This document shows positions 1 to 8,747 of a DNA stretch of 64,000 nucleotides, piece after piece. Under the pieces are notes generated by a model. It searched no databases, was not told the origin of the DNA, and saw only the letters and a list, made by a program, of their open reading frames with translations. The stretch covers positions 1 to 64,000 of the forward strand of contig NZ_JAAAMJ010000020.1 of the NCBI RefSeq assembly GCF_010500835.1. The letters are read 5' to 3'. The position numbers and the translations under genes are program-made. Numbering within the stretch: position 1 is the stretch's first letter; the number at the start of each line of letters is the position of its first letter. This DNA is from Aurantimonas aggregata. Lineage in GTDB: Bacteria > Pseudomonadota > Alphaproteobacteria > Rhizobiales > Rhizobiaceae.

Positions 1-260
1 ACTGGCTAAGGACTGGGAGAAATCCATCGAAAGCACAACCGCATGGGCCAATATCGCTTCCATCCGCATGCTAACCCGGAGGATCGCAAGACCCTCATAT
101 CATTGACCAACTTTCGAATCGGGCTCTCAGATATCGTTTCGCCGCCAGTGACGGTTCGTCACCGAAGGGCGCCAGACAAATCGACGGCGAAGTACGATAT
201 GCATCCAGGGGCGGCCGAACGGCCGGCCAATTGAATTTTCACGACAAGGGATAGTGCTTC

Positions 261-860
261 ATGGCGAAGATTCTCGTTCTCTATTATTCGAGCTACGGTC
301 ATATCGAGGCGATGGCGAAAGCCGTGGCCGAGGGCGCCGAGAGCGCCGGCGGGAGCGTCGACATCAAGCGGGTCCCGGAAACGGCGCCGCAGGAGGTCGT
401 CGAGGCCGCCCATTTCAAGACCGACCATCCCTATCCTGTCTGCGATCCGATGGAACTGCCAAACTATGATGCGATCATCATCGGCGTGCCCACCCGCTTC
501 GGCAACATGGCGTCGCAGATGCAGTCCTTCTGGGATCGCACCGGTCCGCTGTGGGCGACCGGCGCTTTGATCGGCAAGGTCGGCGGCGCCTTCTCGTCCT
601 CGGCATCGCAGCATGGCGGCAACGAGACGACGCTTATCTCGGCGCACAAGACGCTGCTGCATCACGGGCTGATGGTCGTCGGCCTGCCCTATTCCTTCGC
701 CGGGCAGATGAACATGGACGAGATCGTCGGCGGCTCACCCTACGGCGCGACGACCATGGCCAAGGGCGACGGCTCGCGCATGCCGAGTGCCATCGAGCTC
801 GACGGCGCGCGCTTCCAGGGCAAGCACATCGCCGAGATTGCCGGTAAGCTCACGGCCTGA
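261..860 (+). CDS. wrbA: NAD(P)H:quinone oxidoreductase, WrbA type
   Basis: This is a flavodoxin-like FMN enzyme of the WrbA family. The family reduces quinones by two electrons with NAD(P)H and so limits semiquinone-driven oxidative stress in the cytosol. The 199-residue length is exactly typical. Visible landmarks are the N-terminal YYSSYGH phosphate loop, the PTRFGNM segment with MQSFWD, and the [11 protein letters not shown] loop that closes the FMN site. It is a single-gene unit, and a GC-rich hairpin lies about 45 bases after the stop. The start ATG follows a weak purine run. The assignment rests on recognition of several family-specific motifs. Confidence 0.95.
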   Translation: MAKILVLYYSSYGHIEAMAKAVAEGAESAGGSVDIKRVPETAPQEVVEAAHFKTDHPYPVCDPMELPNYDAIIIGVPTRFGNMASQMQSFWDRTGPLWATGALIGKVGGAFSSSASQHGGNETTLISAHKTLLHHGLMVVGLPYSFAGQMNMDEIVGGSPYGATTMAKGDGSRMPSAIELDGARFQGKHIAEIAGKLTA

Positions 861-906
861 CCGGTCGGTCGCCGAAGGCGGCCGAATAAGCAGCTTCACA
901 AACGTG

Positions 907-925
907 AGCGGCCCGACGGGCCGCT
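907..925. terminator. Perfect 8-bp hairpin after wrbA
   Basis: An 8-bp perfect stem (agcggccc / gggccgct) encloses a 3-base loop about 47 bases after the wrbA stop. It has only a short TT tail, so it may be a weak or bidirectional terminator between wrbA and the convergent small gene. Confidence 0.4.
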
Positions 926-1006
926 TGCAAGATGCTGATGAACTGAAGGCGCTCATGGCAAGGTTCGATGGAGTCTCGCCTCGGACCTGGAGCCGCGTGG
1001 GACGCC

Positions 1007-1204
1007 TCACACCGGCAGCGGCTCGCGCTGCAGCGGGCCGGCGACATCGTCCTCGAAATCCAGCGCGTTGCGCAGCCGCTCGAGGGCAAAGTTCTGCTTA
1101 CGGAGCCGCGCGAGAAGGTCCATGCCGCCGACCTCGGACATGTCTGCGTTGGACATGTCCTCGTTCGAGTGAGGTCCGTCGTGACGGCTGAAACTGCCTG
1201 CCAT
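1007..1204 (-). CDS. Small hypothetical protein, 65 aa
   Basis: An open frame encodes a 65-residue, mostly acidic protein with no recognised domain. Its middle part (GMDLLARLRKQNFALERLRNALDF) looks helical and amphipathic. A G-rich stretch ending GGGAAA precedes the ATG and could serve as ribosome binding site. It converges on wrbA. Codon use is like the neighbours. The function is unknown, and a spurious frame cannot be excluded. Confidence 0.45.
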   Translation of the reverse strand: MAGSFSRHDGPHSNEDMSNADMSEVGGMDLLARLRKQNFALERLRNALDFEDDVAGPLQREPLPV

Positions 1205-1317
1205 TTTCCCGCCCCCTGCCTTGGCCTTGTCGGCTTCTTGCTGAACTTGACCCTACGCATTTTCGCCGTATTTCGCCATCGGATTCTTTGCGTCCTGTTG
1301 CCGCAAGCCCACGCAAC

Positions 1318-1346
1318 TTGACAGCAACGGCCGGCTCGGATGACTT
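1318..1346 (+). promoter_or_regulatory. Candidate promoter of tRNA-Leu
   Basis: A consensus -35 hexamer TTGACA (1318-1323) lies 34 bases before the tRNA 5' end. The -10 at the 17-base spacing (about 1341-1346) is poor, as is common in alphaproteobacteria. Transcription would begin about 4 bases before the tRNA. Confidence 0.4.
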
Positions 1347-1356
1347 GCCGCAGTGC

Positions 1357-1442
1357 GCGGGCGTGGCGAAATGGTAGACGCAAGGGACTTAAAATCCCTC
1401 GGGCTTCGTCCCGTGCGGGTTCGAGTCCCGCCGCCCGCACCA
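1357..1442 (+). tRNA. tRNA-Leu(TAA)
   Basis: This is a complete class II tRNA. It has a 7-bp acceptor stem (GCGGGCG / CGCCCGC), discriminator A and an encoded CCA at 1440-1442. The anticodon loop CTTAAAA sits on an AGGGA/TCCCT stem and gives anticodon TAA. A long variable arm with an extra stem (CTCGGGCTTCGTCCCGT) and the T-loop TTCGAGT are present. TAA with a long variable arm identifies tRNA-Leu reading UUA/UUG. Confidence 0.97.
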
Positions 1443-1585
1443 GCCAACGCCGGATTTGCAGGACGTCGGATTAATCTGTTCAGTGACGACACCGCCGACG
1501 ACGTGGTAACGCCAAGCGGAACACAACCTTGGCGCGCGGTCACGAAAGCTTGATCGGATCGGCAGGCGCGAATGGAGGCGAAACA

Positions 1586-3385
1586 GTGGCTGATCCTTTT
1601 CCACCCTTCGAGGTAGTGGCATCGAGCCTGGTAGACGTCGCCATGGGCCGCGGCCCGGCCGATCTCGTCGTCCGCAACGCCCGTTGGGTGAACGTGCACT
1701 CCGGCGAAATCATTCCCGCCACCGACATCGCCGTGGTTTCCGGCCGTTTCGCCTATTGCGGGCCGGACGCGTCCCACGCAATCGGCGAGGGGACCAAGGT
1801 GGTCGACGCTGCCGGGCGCTACGTCGTCCCCGGCCTCTGCGACGCGCACATGCATGTCGAGAGCGGCATGGTGACCGTCACCGAGTTCTGCCGCGCAGTC
1901 ATCCCGCATGGCACGACCTCGATGTTCATCGATCCGCACGAGATCGCCAACGTTCTCGGCCTGCCCGGCGTCCGGCTCATGCATGACGAGGCGCTGGCGC
2001 AGCCGGTGAACGTCTGGGTGCAGATACCGTCTTGCGTGCCGTCGGCGCCGGGGCTGGAGGAGGGTGGGGCCGTGCTCGGCCCGGACGACGTCGCCGAAGC
2101 GATGGGCTGGCCGGGGATCATCGGACTCGGCGAGGTGATGAACTTTCCGGGCGTCGCGGCCAATGATCCGACGATGGTCGGCGAGATCGCCGCGACGCGG
2201 CGCGCCGGCCGCACCGTCGGCGGCCACTACGCCTCGCCCGATCTGGGCCGCGCCTTCCACGGCTATGTCGCGGGCGGGCCCGAGGACGACCACGAGGGCA
2301 CCCGCATGGAGGATGCGGTAGCGCGCGTGCGCCAGGGCATGAAGGCGATGCTGCGGCTGGGCTCGGCCTGGTACGACGTCGCGACACAGGTTCGCGCCAT
2401 CACCGAGCTCGGCCTCGACTCGCGCCATTTCATCTTGTGCACCGACGACTGCCATTCCGGCACGCTGGTGCGCGACGGCCATATGGACCGGGCGGTGCGC
2501 CACGCCATCGGCCGGGGGCTGAAGCCGATCACCGCGATCCAGATGGCGACGATCAACACCGCCGAGCATTTCAAGCTGGAGCGCGAGATCGGGTCTGTGA
2601 CACCGGGCCGCCGCGCCGACTTTCTGATCGTCTCCGATCTCGCCGAGCTGAAAATCGACGAAGTCTATGGCCGCGGCATCCGGCTGGCCTCGGCGGGCCG
2701 GCTGGAAGCCGACATGCCGTCCTACGCCTATCCGGCAAGCGCCACCGACACGGTGCGGCTGGGCAAGGCCCTGAAGGCAGCCGACTTCCAAGTCAGGGCA
2801 CCGGCGGGTGCCGGTGTGTCGGTTCCGGCACGCGTTATCGGCGTGGTCGAGAACCAGGCGCCGACGCGGGCGCTGACGGCCCACGTCCCCGTTGCTGACG
2901 GCGTCGCCATGGCGGATCCCGCTCATGACATCTGCCGCATCGCGCTGGTCGAGCGGCATCGCGGCTCCGGCAACGTCGTCAACGGCTTCGTCTCGGGATT
3001 CGGCTATCGCGGACGCTGCGCCATGGCCTCGACGGTGGCGCATGACTGCCACCACATGATCGTCGTCGGCACGTCGGACGAAGACATGGCGCTCGCCGCC
3101 AACCGGCTCGGCGAAGTCGGCGGCGGGGTGGTGTTCTTCGCCGATGGCGAGGAACGGGCGCTGATCGAGATGCCGATTGCCGGCCTGATGTCGAACGAAC
3201 GCGCCGAGATCGTCGCCGCCAAGGCCGACGGTCTAATCGCCGCGATGCGGGAAGCCGGGTGTACGCTCAACAACGCCTACATGCAGCACTCGCTGCTGGC
3301 GCTGGCGGTGATCCCGAGCCTCAGGATCTCCGACAAGGGCATCGTCGACGTCGACCGCTTCGAACTCGTCGATCTCTTCGTCTGA
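1586..3385 (+). CDS. ade: Adenine deaminase
   Basis: This amidohydrolase converts adenine to hypoxanthine and ammonia in purine salvage. The protein is about 599 residues, the usual size for bacterial adenine deaminase. The HMH metal motif is at about residues 88-90 (GLCDAHMHVESG), followed by FIDPHEIANVLG, the CTDDCH segment with the catalytic acidic residues, and a C-terminal domain with FVSGFGYRG and HDCHHMIVVG. I chose the GTG at 1586 because GGAGG (1574-1578) sits at ideal spacing. An ATG at 1529 in the same frame would add 19 residues of low family resemblance. It lies directly after tRNA-Leu. Confidence 0.93.
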   Translation: MADPFPPFEVVASSLVDVAMGRGPADLVVRNARWVNVHSGEIIPATDIAVVSGRFAYCGPDASHAIGEGTKVVDAAGRYVVPGLCDAHMHVESGMVTVTEFCRAVIPHGTTSMFIDPHEIANVLGLPGVRLMHDEALAQPVNVWVQIPSCVPSAPGLEEGGAVLGPDDVAEAMGWPGIIGLGEVMNFPGVAANDPTMVGEIAATRRAGRTVGGHYASPDLGRAFHGYVAGGPEDDHEGTRMEDAVARVRQGMKAMLRLGSAWYDVATQVRAITELGLDSRHFILCTDDCHSGTLVRDGHMDRAVRHAIGRGLKPITAIQMATINTAEHFKLEREIGSVTPGRRADFLIVSDLAELKIDEVYGRGIRLASAGRLEADMPSYAYPASATDTVRLGKALKAADFQVRAPAGAGVSVPARVIGVVENQAPTRALTAHVPVADGVAMADPAHDICRIALVERHRGSGNVVNGFVSGFGYRGRCAMASTVAHDCHHMIVVGTSDEDMALAANRLGEVGGGVVFFADGEERALIEMPIAGLMSNERAEIVAAKADGLIAAMREAGCTLNNAYMQHSLLALAVIPSLRISDKGIVDVDRFELVDLFV

Positions 3386-3477
3386 CCCAAGACCATGGTC
3401 GCGACTTTACAAAACGCCGACGATGGCCGATGGCTGCCGGTGCAACGACGGCAAACGAGCAAAGAAAGGGGCGTGCG

Positions 3478-3573
3478 ATGGCTATGACGACATCGATCGG
3501 TGGAGTTGCCGCCTCGATTATCGGCGCCGGCGCGTGTGCCGCGTTCGCTGCCCCGCAGCGTTCCCTCGGCTAG
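3478..3573 (+). CDS. Possible 31-aa membrane or signal peptide
   Basis: A short frame encodes a 31-residue peptide with one hydrophobic stretch (SIIGAGACAAFAA) after a short polar start. AAAGAAAGGGG precedes the ATG. It may be a small membrane peptide or the remains of a signal sequence. No family is recognised and support is weak. Confidence 0.25.
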   Translation: MAMTTSIGGVAASIIGAGACAAFAAPQRSLG

Positions 3574-3688
3574 ACGCGTCCGGCCTGCGGCGTCCCGTCA
3601 GGGCCGCCGCTTCCTGTCGCCGCTCAGCCGGCGTTGAGTTTCCAGGCAGCCGCATCGCGGCCGGCCACCGTTGTCAAAGTATCAGTCC

Positions 3689-4942
3689 ATGTCCCAGTCA
3701 GAATTTCGCAGCCGCGTCGCCACCGCGGAACAGGCCTTGCGCGCGCTGTTTCCGCCGACGCCGCTGCAACTGAACGAGCATTTGTCGGCGCGCTATGGCG
3801 CCCGTATCTATCTCAAGCGGGAGGACCTGACACCGGTCCGCTCCTACAAGATCCGCGGCGCCTTCAACTTCATGCGCAAGCGCATCGCCGAGGGCACGGC
3901 CACCGGCCGTTTCTGCTGCGCCTCGGCCGGCAACCACGCCCAGGGTTTCGCCTTCGCCTGCCGGCATTTCGGCCTGAACGGTCGCATCTTCATGCCGGTG
4001 ACGACGCCGCAGCAGAAGATCGACAAGACAAGGGTGTTCGGCGGCGATGCCGTCGAGATCGAGCTCGTCGGGGATTTCTTCGACGATTGTTACGCCGCGG
4101 CGAGGACCTACTCGGCTGAGACGGGCGCCGCCATGGTGCCGCCCTTCGACCATGAGGACATCGTCGAGGGCCAGGCCAGCGTCGGTCTCGAGATCGTCGA
4201 GCAGCTGGATGGCGAGATCGCCGACATGCTGGTGCTGCCGGTCGGCGGCGGCGGGCTGGCATCCGGTCTGGTGCGCTATTTCGAGGGCGATGCCCGGCCG
4301 GATTTCCGCTTCGTCGAACCGCTGGGTGCGCCCAGCCTGCGCACCAGCCTGGTCAGTGGTGAGCGCGTGCGGCTGCCGCAGCTCGACGGCTTCGTCGACG
4401 GCGCCGCCGTCGCCGAGATCGGCGCGCTGCCCTACGCGACGCTGTCGGGCTTTCCGCCGGACGCCGTATTGCTCTCGCCGGAAGGCCGGCTTTGCAAGAC
4501 CATGCTGGAGATGCTGAATGTCGAGGGGATCGTGCTCGAGCCCGCCGGCGCGCTGGCGATCGACGCGCTGCGCGACCTCGGCGAGAGCGTGCGCGGCAAG
4601 ACCGTCGTCCTGGTCGTCTCGGGCGGCAATTTCGATTTCGAGCGCCTGCCCGACGTCAAGGAGCGGGCGCTGCGTTACGAAGGGCTGAAGAAATACTTCA
4701 TCCTGCGGCTCGCCCAGCGCCCCGGCGCGCTGAAGGACTTCCTCGATTATCTCGGCCCGGACGACGACATCGCCCGCTTCGAATATCTGAAGAAGTCGGC
4801 CCGCGACTTCGCGTCGATCCTGATCGGCATCGAGACAAAGAATGCCGCCAATTTTGCCGGCCTGCTGGGGCGTTTCGACGAAGCCGGTGTCAGCTACCAG
4901 GACATCACCGACAACCAGATCCTGGCGGATCTGCTGATCTGA
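3689..4942 (+). CDS. ilvA: Threonine ammonia-lyase (threonine deaminase)
   Basis: This PLP enzyme converts L-threonine to 2-oxobutanoate and ammonia, the first committed step to isoleucine. The PLP lysine lies in RSYKIRGAFNF (about residue 54). The ASAGNHAQGFA phosphate-binding segment, the glycine-rich PVGGGGLASG loop and a late SGGNFDFERL are all visible. The C-terminus (KYFILRLAQRPGALKDF onward) is a single ACT-like regulatory domain, so this is the shorter, single-ACT form of about 417 residues. I prefer the ATG at 3689 over a TTG at 3671, since family similarity begins there; neither has a strong ribosome site. The MFS gene follows 60 bases later on the same strand. Confidence 0.93.
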   Translation: MSQSEFRSRVATAEQALRALFPPTPLQLNEHLSARYGARIYLKREDLTPVRSYKIRGAFNFMRKRIAEGTATGRFCCASAGNHAQGFAFACRHFGLNGRIFMPVTTPQQKIDKTRVFGGDAVEIELVGDFFDDCYAAARTYSAETGAAMVPPFDHEDIVEGQASVGLEIVEQLDGEIADMLVLPVGGGGLASGLVRYFEGDARPDFRFVEPLGAPSLRTSLVSGERVRLPQLDGFVDGAAVAEIGALPYATLSGFPPDAVLLSPEGRLCKTMLEMLNVEGIVLEPAGALAIDALRDLGESVRGKTVVLVVSGGNFDFERLPDVKERALRYEGLKKYFILRLAQRPGALKDFLDYLGPDDDIARFEYLKKSARDFASILIGIETKNAANFAGLLGRFDEAGVSYQDITDNQILADLLI

Positions 4943-5002
4943 CCGGACGCGGCGAATGACCATCGGGCAGGGCGGGTCGGTGCCGGAACGGGTGGCGGGA
5001 TC

Positions 5003-6178
5003 GTGAGCGGCATCGCCATTCTCGCCGTCACCTACGTGCTGTCGCAGTTCTTCCGGTCGTTTCTGGCCGTGCTAGCACCGGTGCTGGTGGCCGATCTCGG
5101 GGTCGGCGAGGCGGTGCTGGCGACGGCATCGGGTGTCTGGTTCATCGCCTTTGCGCTGATGCAGTTTCCTGTCGGCTGGGCCCTCGACCACTACGGACCG
5201 CGTCGCACAGCGTCGCTGGTGCTGCTGGCCGCCGTCGCCGGCGCGGCGCTGTTCTCGATCGCCGAGGGACCCGCAGCCATCATCGCGGCGATGGGCCTGA
5301 TTGGCGTCGGCTGCTCGGCCGTGCTGATGGCGGCGTTCTACCTTCTGGCGCGGCAGTTTCCGCCGCAGCGCTTCGCCATGTTCGCCTCTTGGATCGTGGC
5401 GTTCGGCCTCTCGGGCGGCGTCCTCGGATCAGCCCCATTGGCCCTCGCCACGGAGGCGTTCGGCTGGCGCGCCGTGATGGCGGGGCTCGCATGCGTCACG
5501 CTGGTCGCGGCGGTGACCGTGGCGGTCTGGGTGCGTGATCCGCCGACTGCCAAGGCGCCGAAGGGCAGCGGCTCGTTGCTCACCTTGCTGAAAATGCGCC
5601 AGCTCTGGCCGCTGATGGCCATCGCCATCGTCGCCTACGCGCCGGCCGCCAATCTGCGTGGGCTCTGGGCCGGTCCGTTCCTCGCCGAAATCCACGGCTA
5701 CGACATCGAGGCGATCGGCGGGGCGACCTTCGTCATGGCCATTGCCCTGATCCTCGGCACGATCAGCTACGGGCCGCTCGACGTCCTGTTCAACACGCGC
5801 AAATGGGTGCCGTTCGTCGGCATCGCGCTCACCGCGATCAGCCTTGCCGGCCTTGCCGCGGCGGGCGGCGGCTCGCCAACCATCGCCATCATCCTGATGA
5901 CCGCGGTGACATTCTTCGGCGCCGGCTATGCGCTGATCATGGCGCATGCAAGAGCGATGGTGCCGGCCCATCTCGTCGGCCGCGGTGTCACCTTGATGAA
6001 CTTCTTCTCGATCGGCGGCGCCGGTATCATCCAGTTCCTGTCGGGCGGCGTCTTCGCCACCGCCACGGGCGGCACCTCGCCGGATGGCGCCTACACCATC
6101 CTTTTCGGGTTCTACGCGCTGCTGCTCGCCGCAGGTCTCGCGGCCTACGCCTTCAGCCGTGACCTAAGGACGCGATAG
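5003..6178 (+). CDS. MFS transporter
   Basis: The 391-residue protein has about 12 hydrophobic spans and the MFS motif A region (GWALDHYGPRRTASL) after the second span. It should be a proton-coupled inner-membrane carrier. The start is a GTG after a GGGTGGCGGGA run. It lies 60 bases behind ilvA, so an amino-acid or organic-acid substrate is a reasonable guess, but nothing in the sequence identifies it. The facing gene on the other strand begins its stop only a few bases away (6185). Confidence 0.85.
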   Translation: MSGIAILAVTYVLSQFFRSFLAVLAPVLVADLGVGEAVLATASGVWFIAFALMQFPVGWALDHYGPRRTASLVLLAAVAGAALFSIAEGPAAIIAAMGLIGVGCSAVLMAAFYLLARQFPPQRFAMFASWIVAFGLSGGVLGSAPLALATEAFGWRAVMAGLACVTLVAAVTVAVWVRDPPTAKAPKGSGSLLTLLKMRQLWPLMAIAIVAYAPAANLRGLWAGPFLAEIHGYDIEAIGGATFVMAIALILGTISYGPLDVLFNTRKWVPFVGIALTAISLAGLAAAGGGSPTIAIILMTAVTFFGAGYALIMAHARAMVPAHLVGRGVTLMNFFSIGGAGIIQFLSGGVFATATGGTSPDGAYTILFGFYALLLAAGLAAYAFSRDLRTR

Positions 6179-6184
6179 GCCGGT

Positions 6185-7165
6185 TCAGCCGGTTGGCAGG
6201 GCCTCGATCCACGCGGTGATCCGCGCCGCGACGTCCGCCGTCGTCTGCGGCGAGAGAATGTCGCCGGCGAGCACGTGGTTCGCCGGGTCGCCGCTGCCGG
6301 TGATCTCCACCGCCTCTACCGGGCCGGACCATTCCGCGACGACGGCCTCGGTGGCGACCGGGTCGACGATGGCGTCACGCTTCGAATAGAGCACCAGCAG
6401 CGGCGTCAGCACGGCCTGGAAATCGGCGGCCCGTGCTGCACGGACCAGCGCGCCCATCGGGGCGAGCGCGCCGATCGGATAGCGCGTCGTCCAGTTCTCG
6501 GCTTGTGCCGGGCTGCTCGGCTCGAAGCTGTAGGTGTCGCCGCCGAAGAGCGGCAGGATCTCGCGGACAAAGGGCAGGTCGAGCGCGAAGGACCAGCGGT
6601 CGAGCAGGCCGAAATTCGGCGAGATCAGCACCAGCCCGGCGACGTGCTGCATGAAGCCGCCATGCGCCGCGCCGGTCGCGGCGAGCGTCGCGCCGGTGGA
6701 GGTCGCGATGACGACGACGCGGTTGCCGATCGTCCGGCCGATGGCGACCGCCTCGGCGAGGTCGTTGATCCAGTCGTTGACGCTCGCCTGTTCCATGGCG
6801 GCGCCATCGCGGCCGTGGCCGGCAAGGCGGGTGTAGAAGAGGTTGGCGCCAAGCGCCCGCGCGACGTCATCGGCGAGCGGGCGCGTCTCGCCCTTGGCTG
6901 CCGAGAAGCCATGGACATAGACCATCGCCAAGGGCGTGCGGGCCTTCGATGCCGGAAACGCCCAGACGATCTCCTTCTGCGCATTCGGCCGCAAATTCGG
7001 CACGTCCGCCTCGCTGCGGGCGAGATAGGCTTCGGGGTCGTTGCCGATGGCGGTTGGATCGAAGGTCGCGGTCAGGTCGGCTGGCTCGCGCGGTCCGGCA
7101 AACCAGACGGCCGCGACGGCGAGGGCGAGGAGAAAGACGACAGCGAGGACTATGCGTAGGATCAC
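6185..7165 (-). CDS. Membrane-anchored alpha/beta hydrolase
   Basis: The protein has an N-terminal hydrophobic helix (residues 1-24), so it is probably inner-membrane anchored or exported, followed by an alpha/beta-hydrolase fold. The segments YVHGFSAAKGE (oxyanion loop) and IATSTGATLA (nucleophile elbow with Ser in a T-S-T-G context) are visible. A late Asp (YSKRDAIVDP) and His (PANHVL) complete a likely Ser-Asp-His triad. The start is GTG. It converges on the MFS gene and lies 91 bases downstream of the OCD-family gene. The substrate is unknown; lysophospholipase-like or carboxylesterase activity would fit the fold. Confidence 0.8.
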   Translation of the reverse strand: MILRIVLAVVFLLALAVAAVWFAGPREPADLTATFDPTAIGNDPEAYLARSEADVPNLRPNAQKEIVWAFPASKARTPLAMVYVHGFSAAKGETRPLADDVARALGANLFYTRLAGHGRDGAAMEQASVNDWINDLAEAVAIGRTIGNRVVVIATSTGATLAATGAAHGGFMQHVAGLVLISPNFGLLDRWSFALDLPFVREILPLFGGDTYSFEPSSPAQAENWTTRYPIGALAPMGALVRAARAADFQAVLTPLLVLYSKRDAIVDPVATEAVVAEWSGPVEAVEITGSGDPANHVLAGDILSPQTTADVAARITAWIEALPTG

Positions 7166-7256
7166 GGGTACCCGTCCGGTTGGCGGCGGAAGGCCAGAAG
7201 CTCTATCGCGTCTCGCGCGTTGGCGAAACCGCCATCGCGTCCTCGGCCTTGGCGGC

Positions 7257-8195
7257 TCAGCCTTGGGCCGTGACGGTGCGGCGGATGAGGTCGGCGACCA
7301 TCAGGTCGAGATGGGCGCCGCCCCCGTTCTTGAACACCGTGATCGCCGCCGGGCCGCTGCGACCGGCGGTGCCTGCCACCAGCTCGGCGAGGTCGCCGCG
7401 AATGTCGCTGGCGTCAATTACGCCCTGCTTAAGCGGAATCTCGATCTCGCCGATATGGCCGATCGTGGTGCGGCGGGAATCGACGAACAGTTCGCCGCGC
7501 GTCAGCACCGCGTCGTCCGCCTCCCGCATGTCCGGCCGGTAGGCGCCGATGAGGTCGACATGGGTGCCGGGCCGGAGCCACTCGCCCTTGAGGAATGGCG
7601 CCACCGCCATCGTCGCGGTCGACACGATGTCCGACTCGGCCACGGTGGCGGCAAGGTCGGTGACGGCACGGACAGTGACGCCCGGCGCCTGGCAATCGGC
7701 AGCCAGCTGCGCCGCCTTTTCCGGCGTGCGGTTCCAGATGCGGATCTCTTCCAGCTGCGGAAACACCTCCCGGTAGGCCTCGACCAGCGAGCGCGCCAGC
7801 GTGCCCGCGCCGCAGATCAGCAGCCTGCAAGAATCCGGCCGGGCGAGCAGGCGCGCGCCGAGAACGGAATCGCCGGCCGTCTTCCACTTGGTGACGAGGA
7901 TGCCGTCGACCAGCGCCACCGGCGCGCCGCTCGCCTCGTCGAACACCAGGACGCTGCCTTGCACGGTCGGCAGCGGCGGATCGCAGCGGGGGTTCTCGGG
8001 ATAGACGGTGACCGACTTCAGCGCGATGCCGAGGCCGGGAATCCAGGCTGCCCGGTTCAACAGGCTCCGGCCATCGCTCGATAGCAGCATGTCGCCGATT
8101 TGCGGCGCCGGCAGGCGATGGCCCGCGGCGATCGCGTCGGCGACCATCGTCCAGGACAAAAGCCCGTCGGCATCCGCAAAGGAGATCACTCTCAC
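7257..8195 (-). CDS. Ornithine cyclodeaminase / mu-crystallin family protein
   Basis: This 312-residue protein has the ornithine-cyclodeaminase fold: an N-terminal substrate part (LPAPQIGDMLLSSDGRSLLNR and the KSVTVYPENP motif with the family lysine) and a Rossmann NAD(P) domain (LLICGAGTLARSLVEAYREVFP). The family includes ornithine cyclodeaminase, alanine dehydrogenase and ketimine reductases. Context with cysteine and mercaptopyruvate genes makes a ketimine or amino-acid role possible. The GTG start overlaps the stop of the GNAT gene by four bases (GTGA), so the two are translationally coupled. Confidence 0.85.
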   Translation of the reverse strand: MRVISFADADGLLSWTMVADAIAAGHRLPAPQIGDMLLSSDGRSLLNRAAWIPGLGIALKSVTVYPENPRCDPPLPTVQGSVLVFDEASGAPVALVDGILVTKWKTAGDSVLGARLLARPDSCRLLICGAGTLARSLVEAYREVFPQLEEIRIWNRTPEKAAQLAADCQAPGVTVRAVTDLAATVAESDIVSTATMAVAPFLKGEWLRPGTHVDLIGAYRPDMREADDAVLTRGELFVDSRRTTIGHIGEIEIPLKQGVIDASDIRGDLAELVAGTAGRSGPAAITVFKNGGGAHLDLMVADLIRRTVTAQG

Positions 8196-8743
8196 GGCGT
8201 GGTTTCCGACGCGCGGGCAGGCGCCGGGTTGATCGCCGGCGTCTGTACCTGGCGGGTGGCAAAGGGCTGGAAGCCGTGCTTCAGGTAGAGCGGCAGCGCG
8301 GCCGGATGGTCGAGCGTGTTGGTCTCAATCGAGACGCAGCTGATGCCCTCGGAAAACCCGGCCTGGATCGCCTGCGACAGCAGGAAGCCGGCGAGCCCGC
8401 GGCCGCGGAATTCCGGCATCACGCCGAGATGCACGATGCGCGCCTCGCCGATCGCCGGCCGCGTCTCGATCTCGAACCAGCCGATTGTCGCCGCGCCGCT
8501 CGTGGCGACGAAGATCCGGATGGCCGGCCCGTGGATCTCCCGGCGCAGAGCCTCGTCCGACAGCAGCCGCGAGGTCCAGTGATGCGCCTCGCCGACGGCG
8601 CGGTAGAGCGCGCGGTAGCGGGGTAGCGGCATCAGCGGCACTTCCTCGACGACGACCGGCTCAGGCAAGGCCGGCGGCGGAACCATCTGCTGCGGCCGGG
8701 TGCTTATCTGCAGGCTGGTGACGGTGGTGGTGAGGAGCGCCAT
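8192..8743 (-). CDS. GNAT-family N-acetyltransferase
   Basis: The protein is about 183 residues. The core acetyl-CoA site is HLGVMPEFRGRGLAGFLL, the R-G-x-G-x-G/A motif A of GNAT enzymes. It is followed by VSIETNTLDHPAALPLYLKHGFQP, the usual C-terminal strand. The substrate is unknown. The start at 8743 lies five bases downstream of the sulfurtransferase stop. The stop overlaps the next gene, placing it inside the cysK-to-OCD operon. Confidence 0.85.
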   Translation of the reverse strand: MALLTTTVTSLQISTRPQQMVPPPALPEPVVVEEVPLMPLPRYRALYRAVGEAHHWTSRLLSDEALRREIHGPAIRIFVATSGAATIGWFEIETRPAIGEARIVHLGVMPEFRGRGLAGFLLSQAIQAGFSEGISCVSIETNTLDHPAALPLYLKHGFQPFATRQVQTPAINPAPARASETTP

Positions 8744-8747
8744 CGGT

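Noticed and set aside
43-234. Short + strand frame before wrbA
   Set aside because: Basic composition and no ribosome site; looks like a chance frame.
1253-3055. Long - strand frame opposite adenine deaminase
   Set aside because: Arginine- and histidine-rich antisense shadow of a gene with clear motifs on the + strand.
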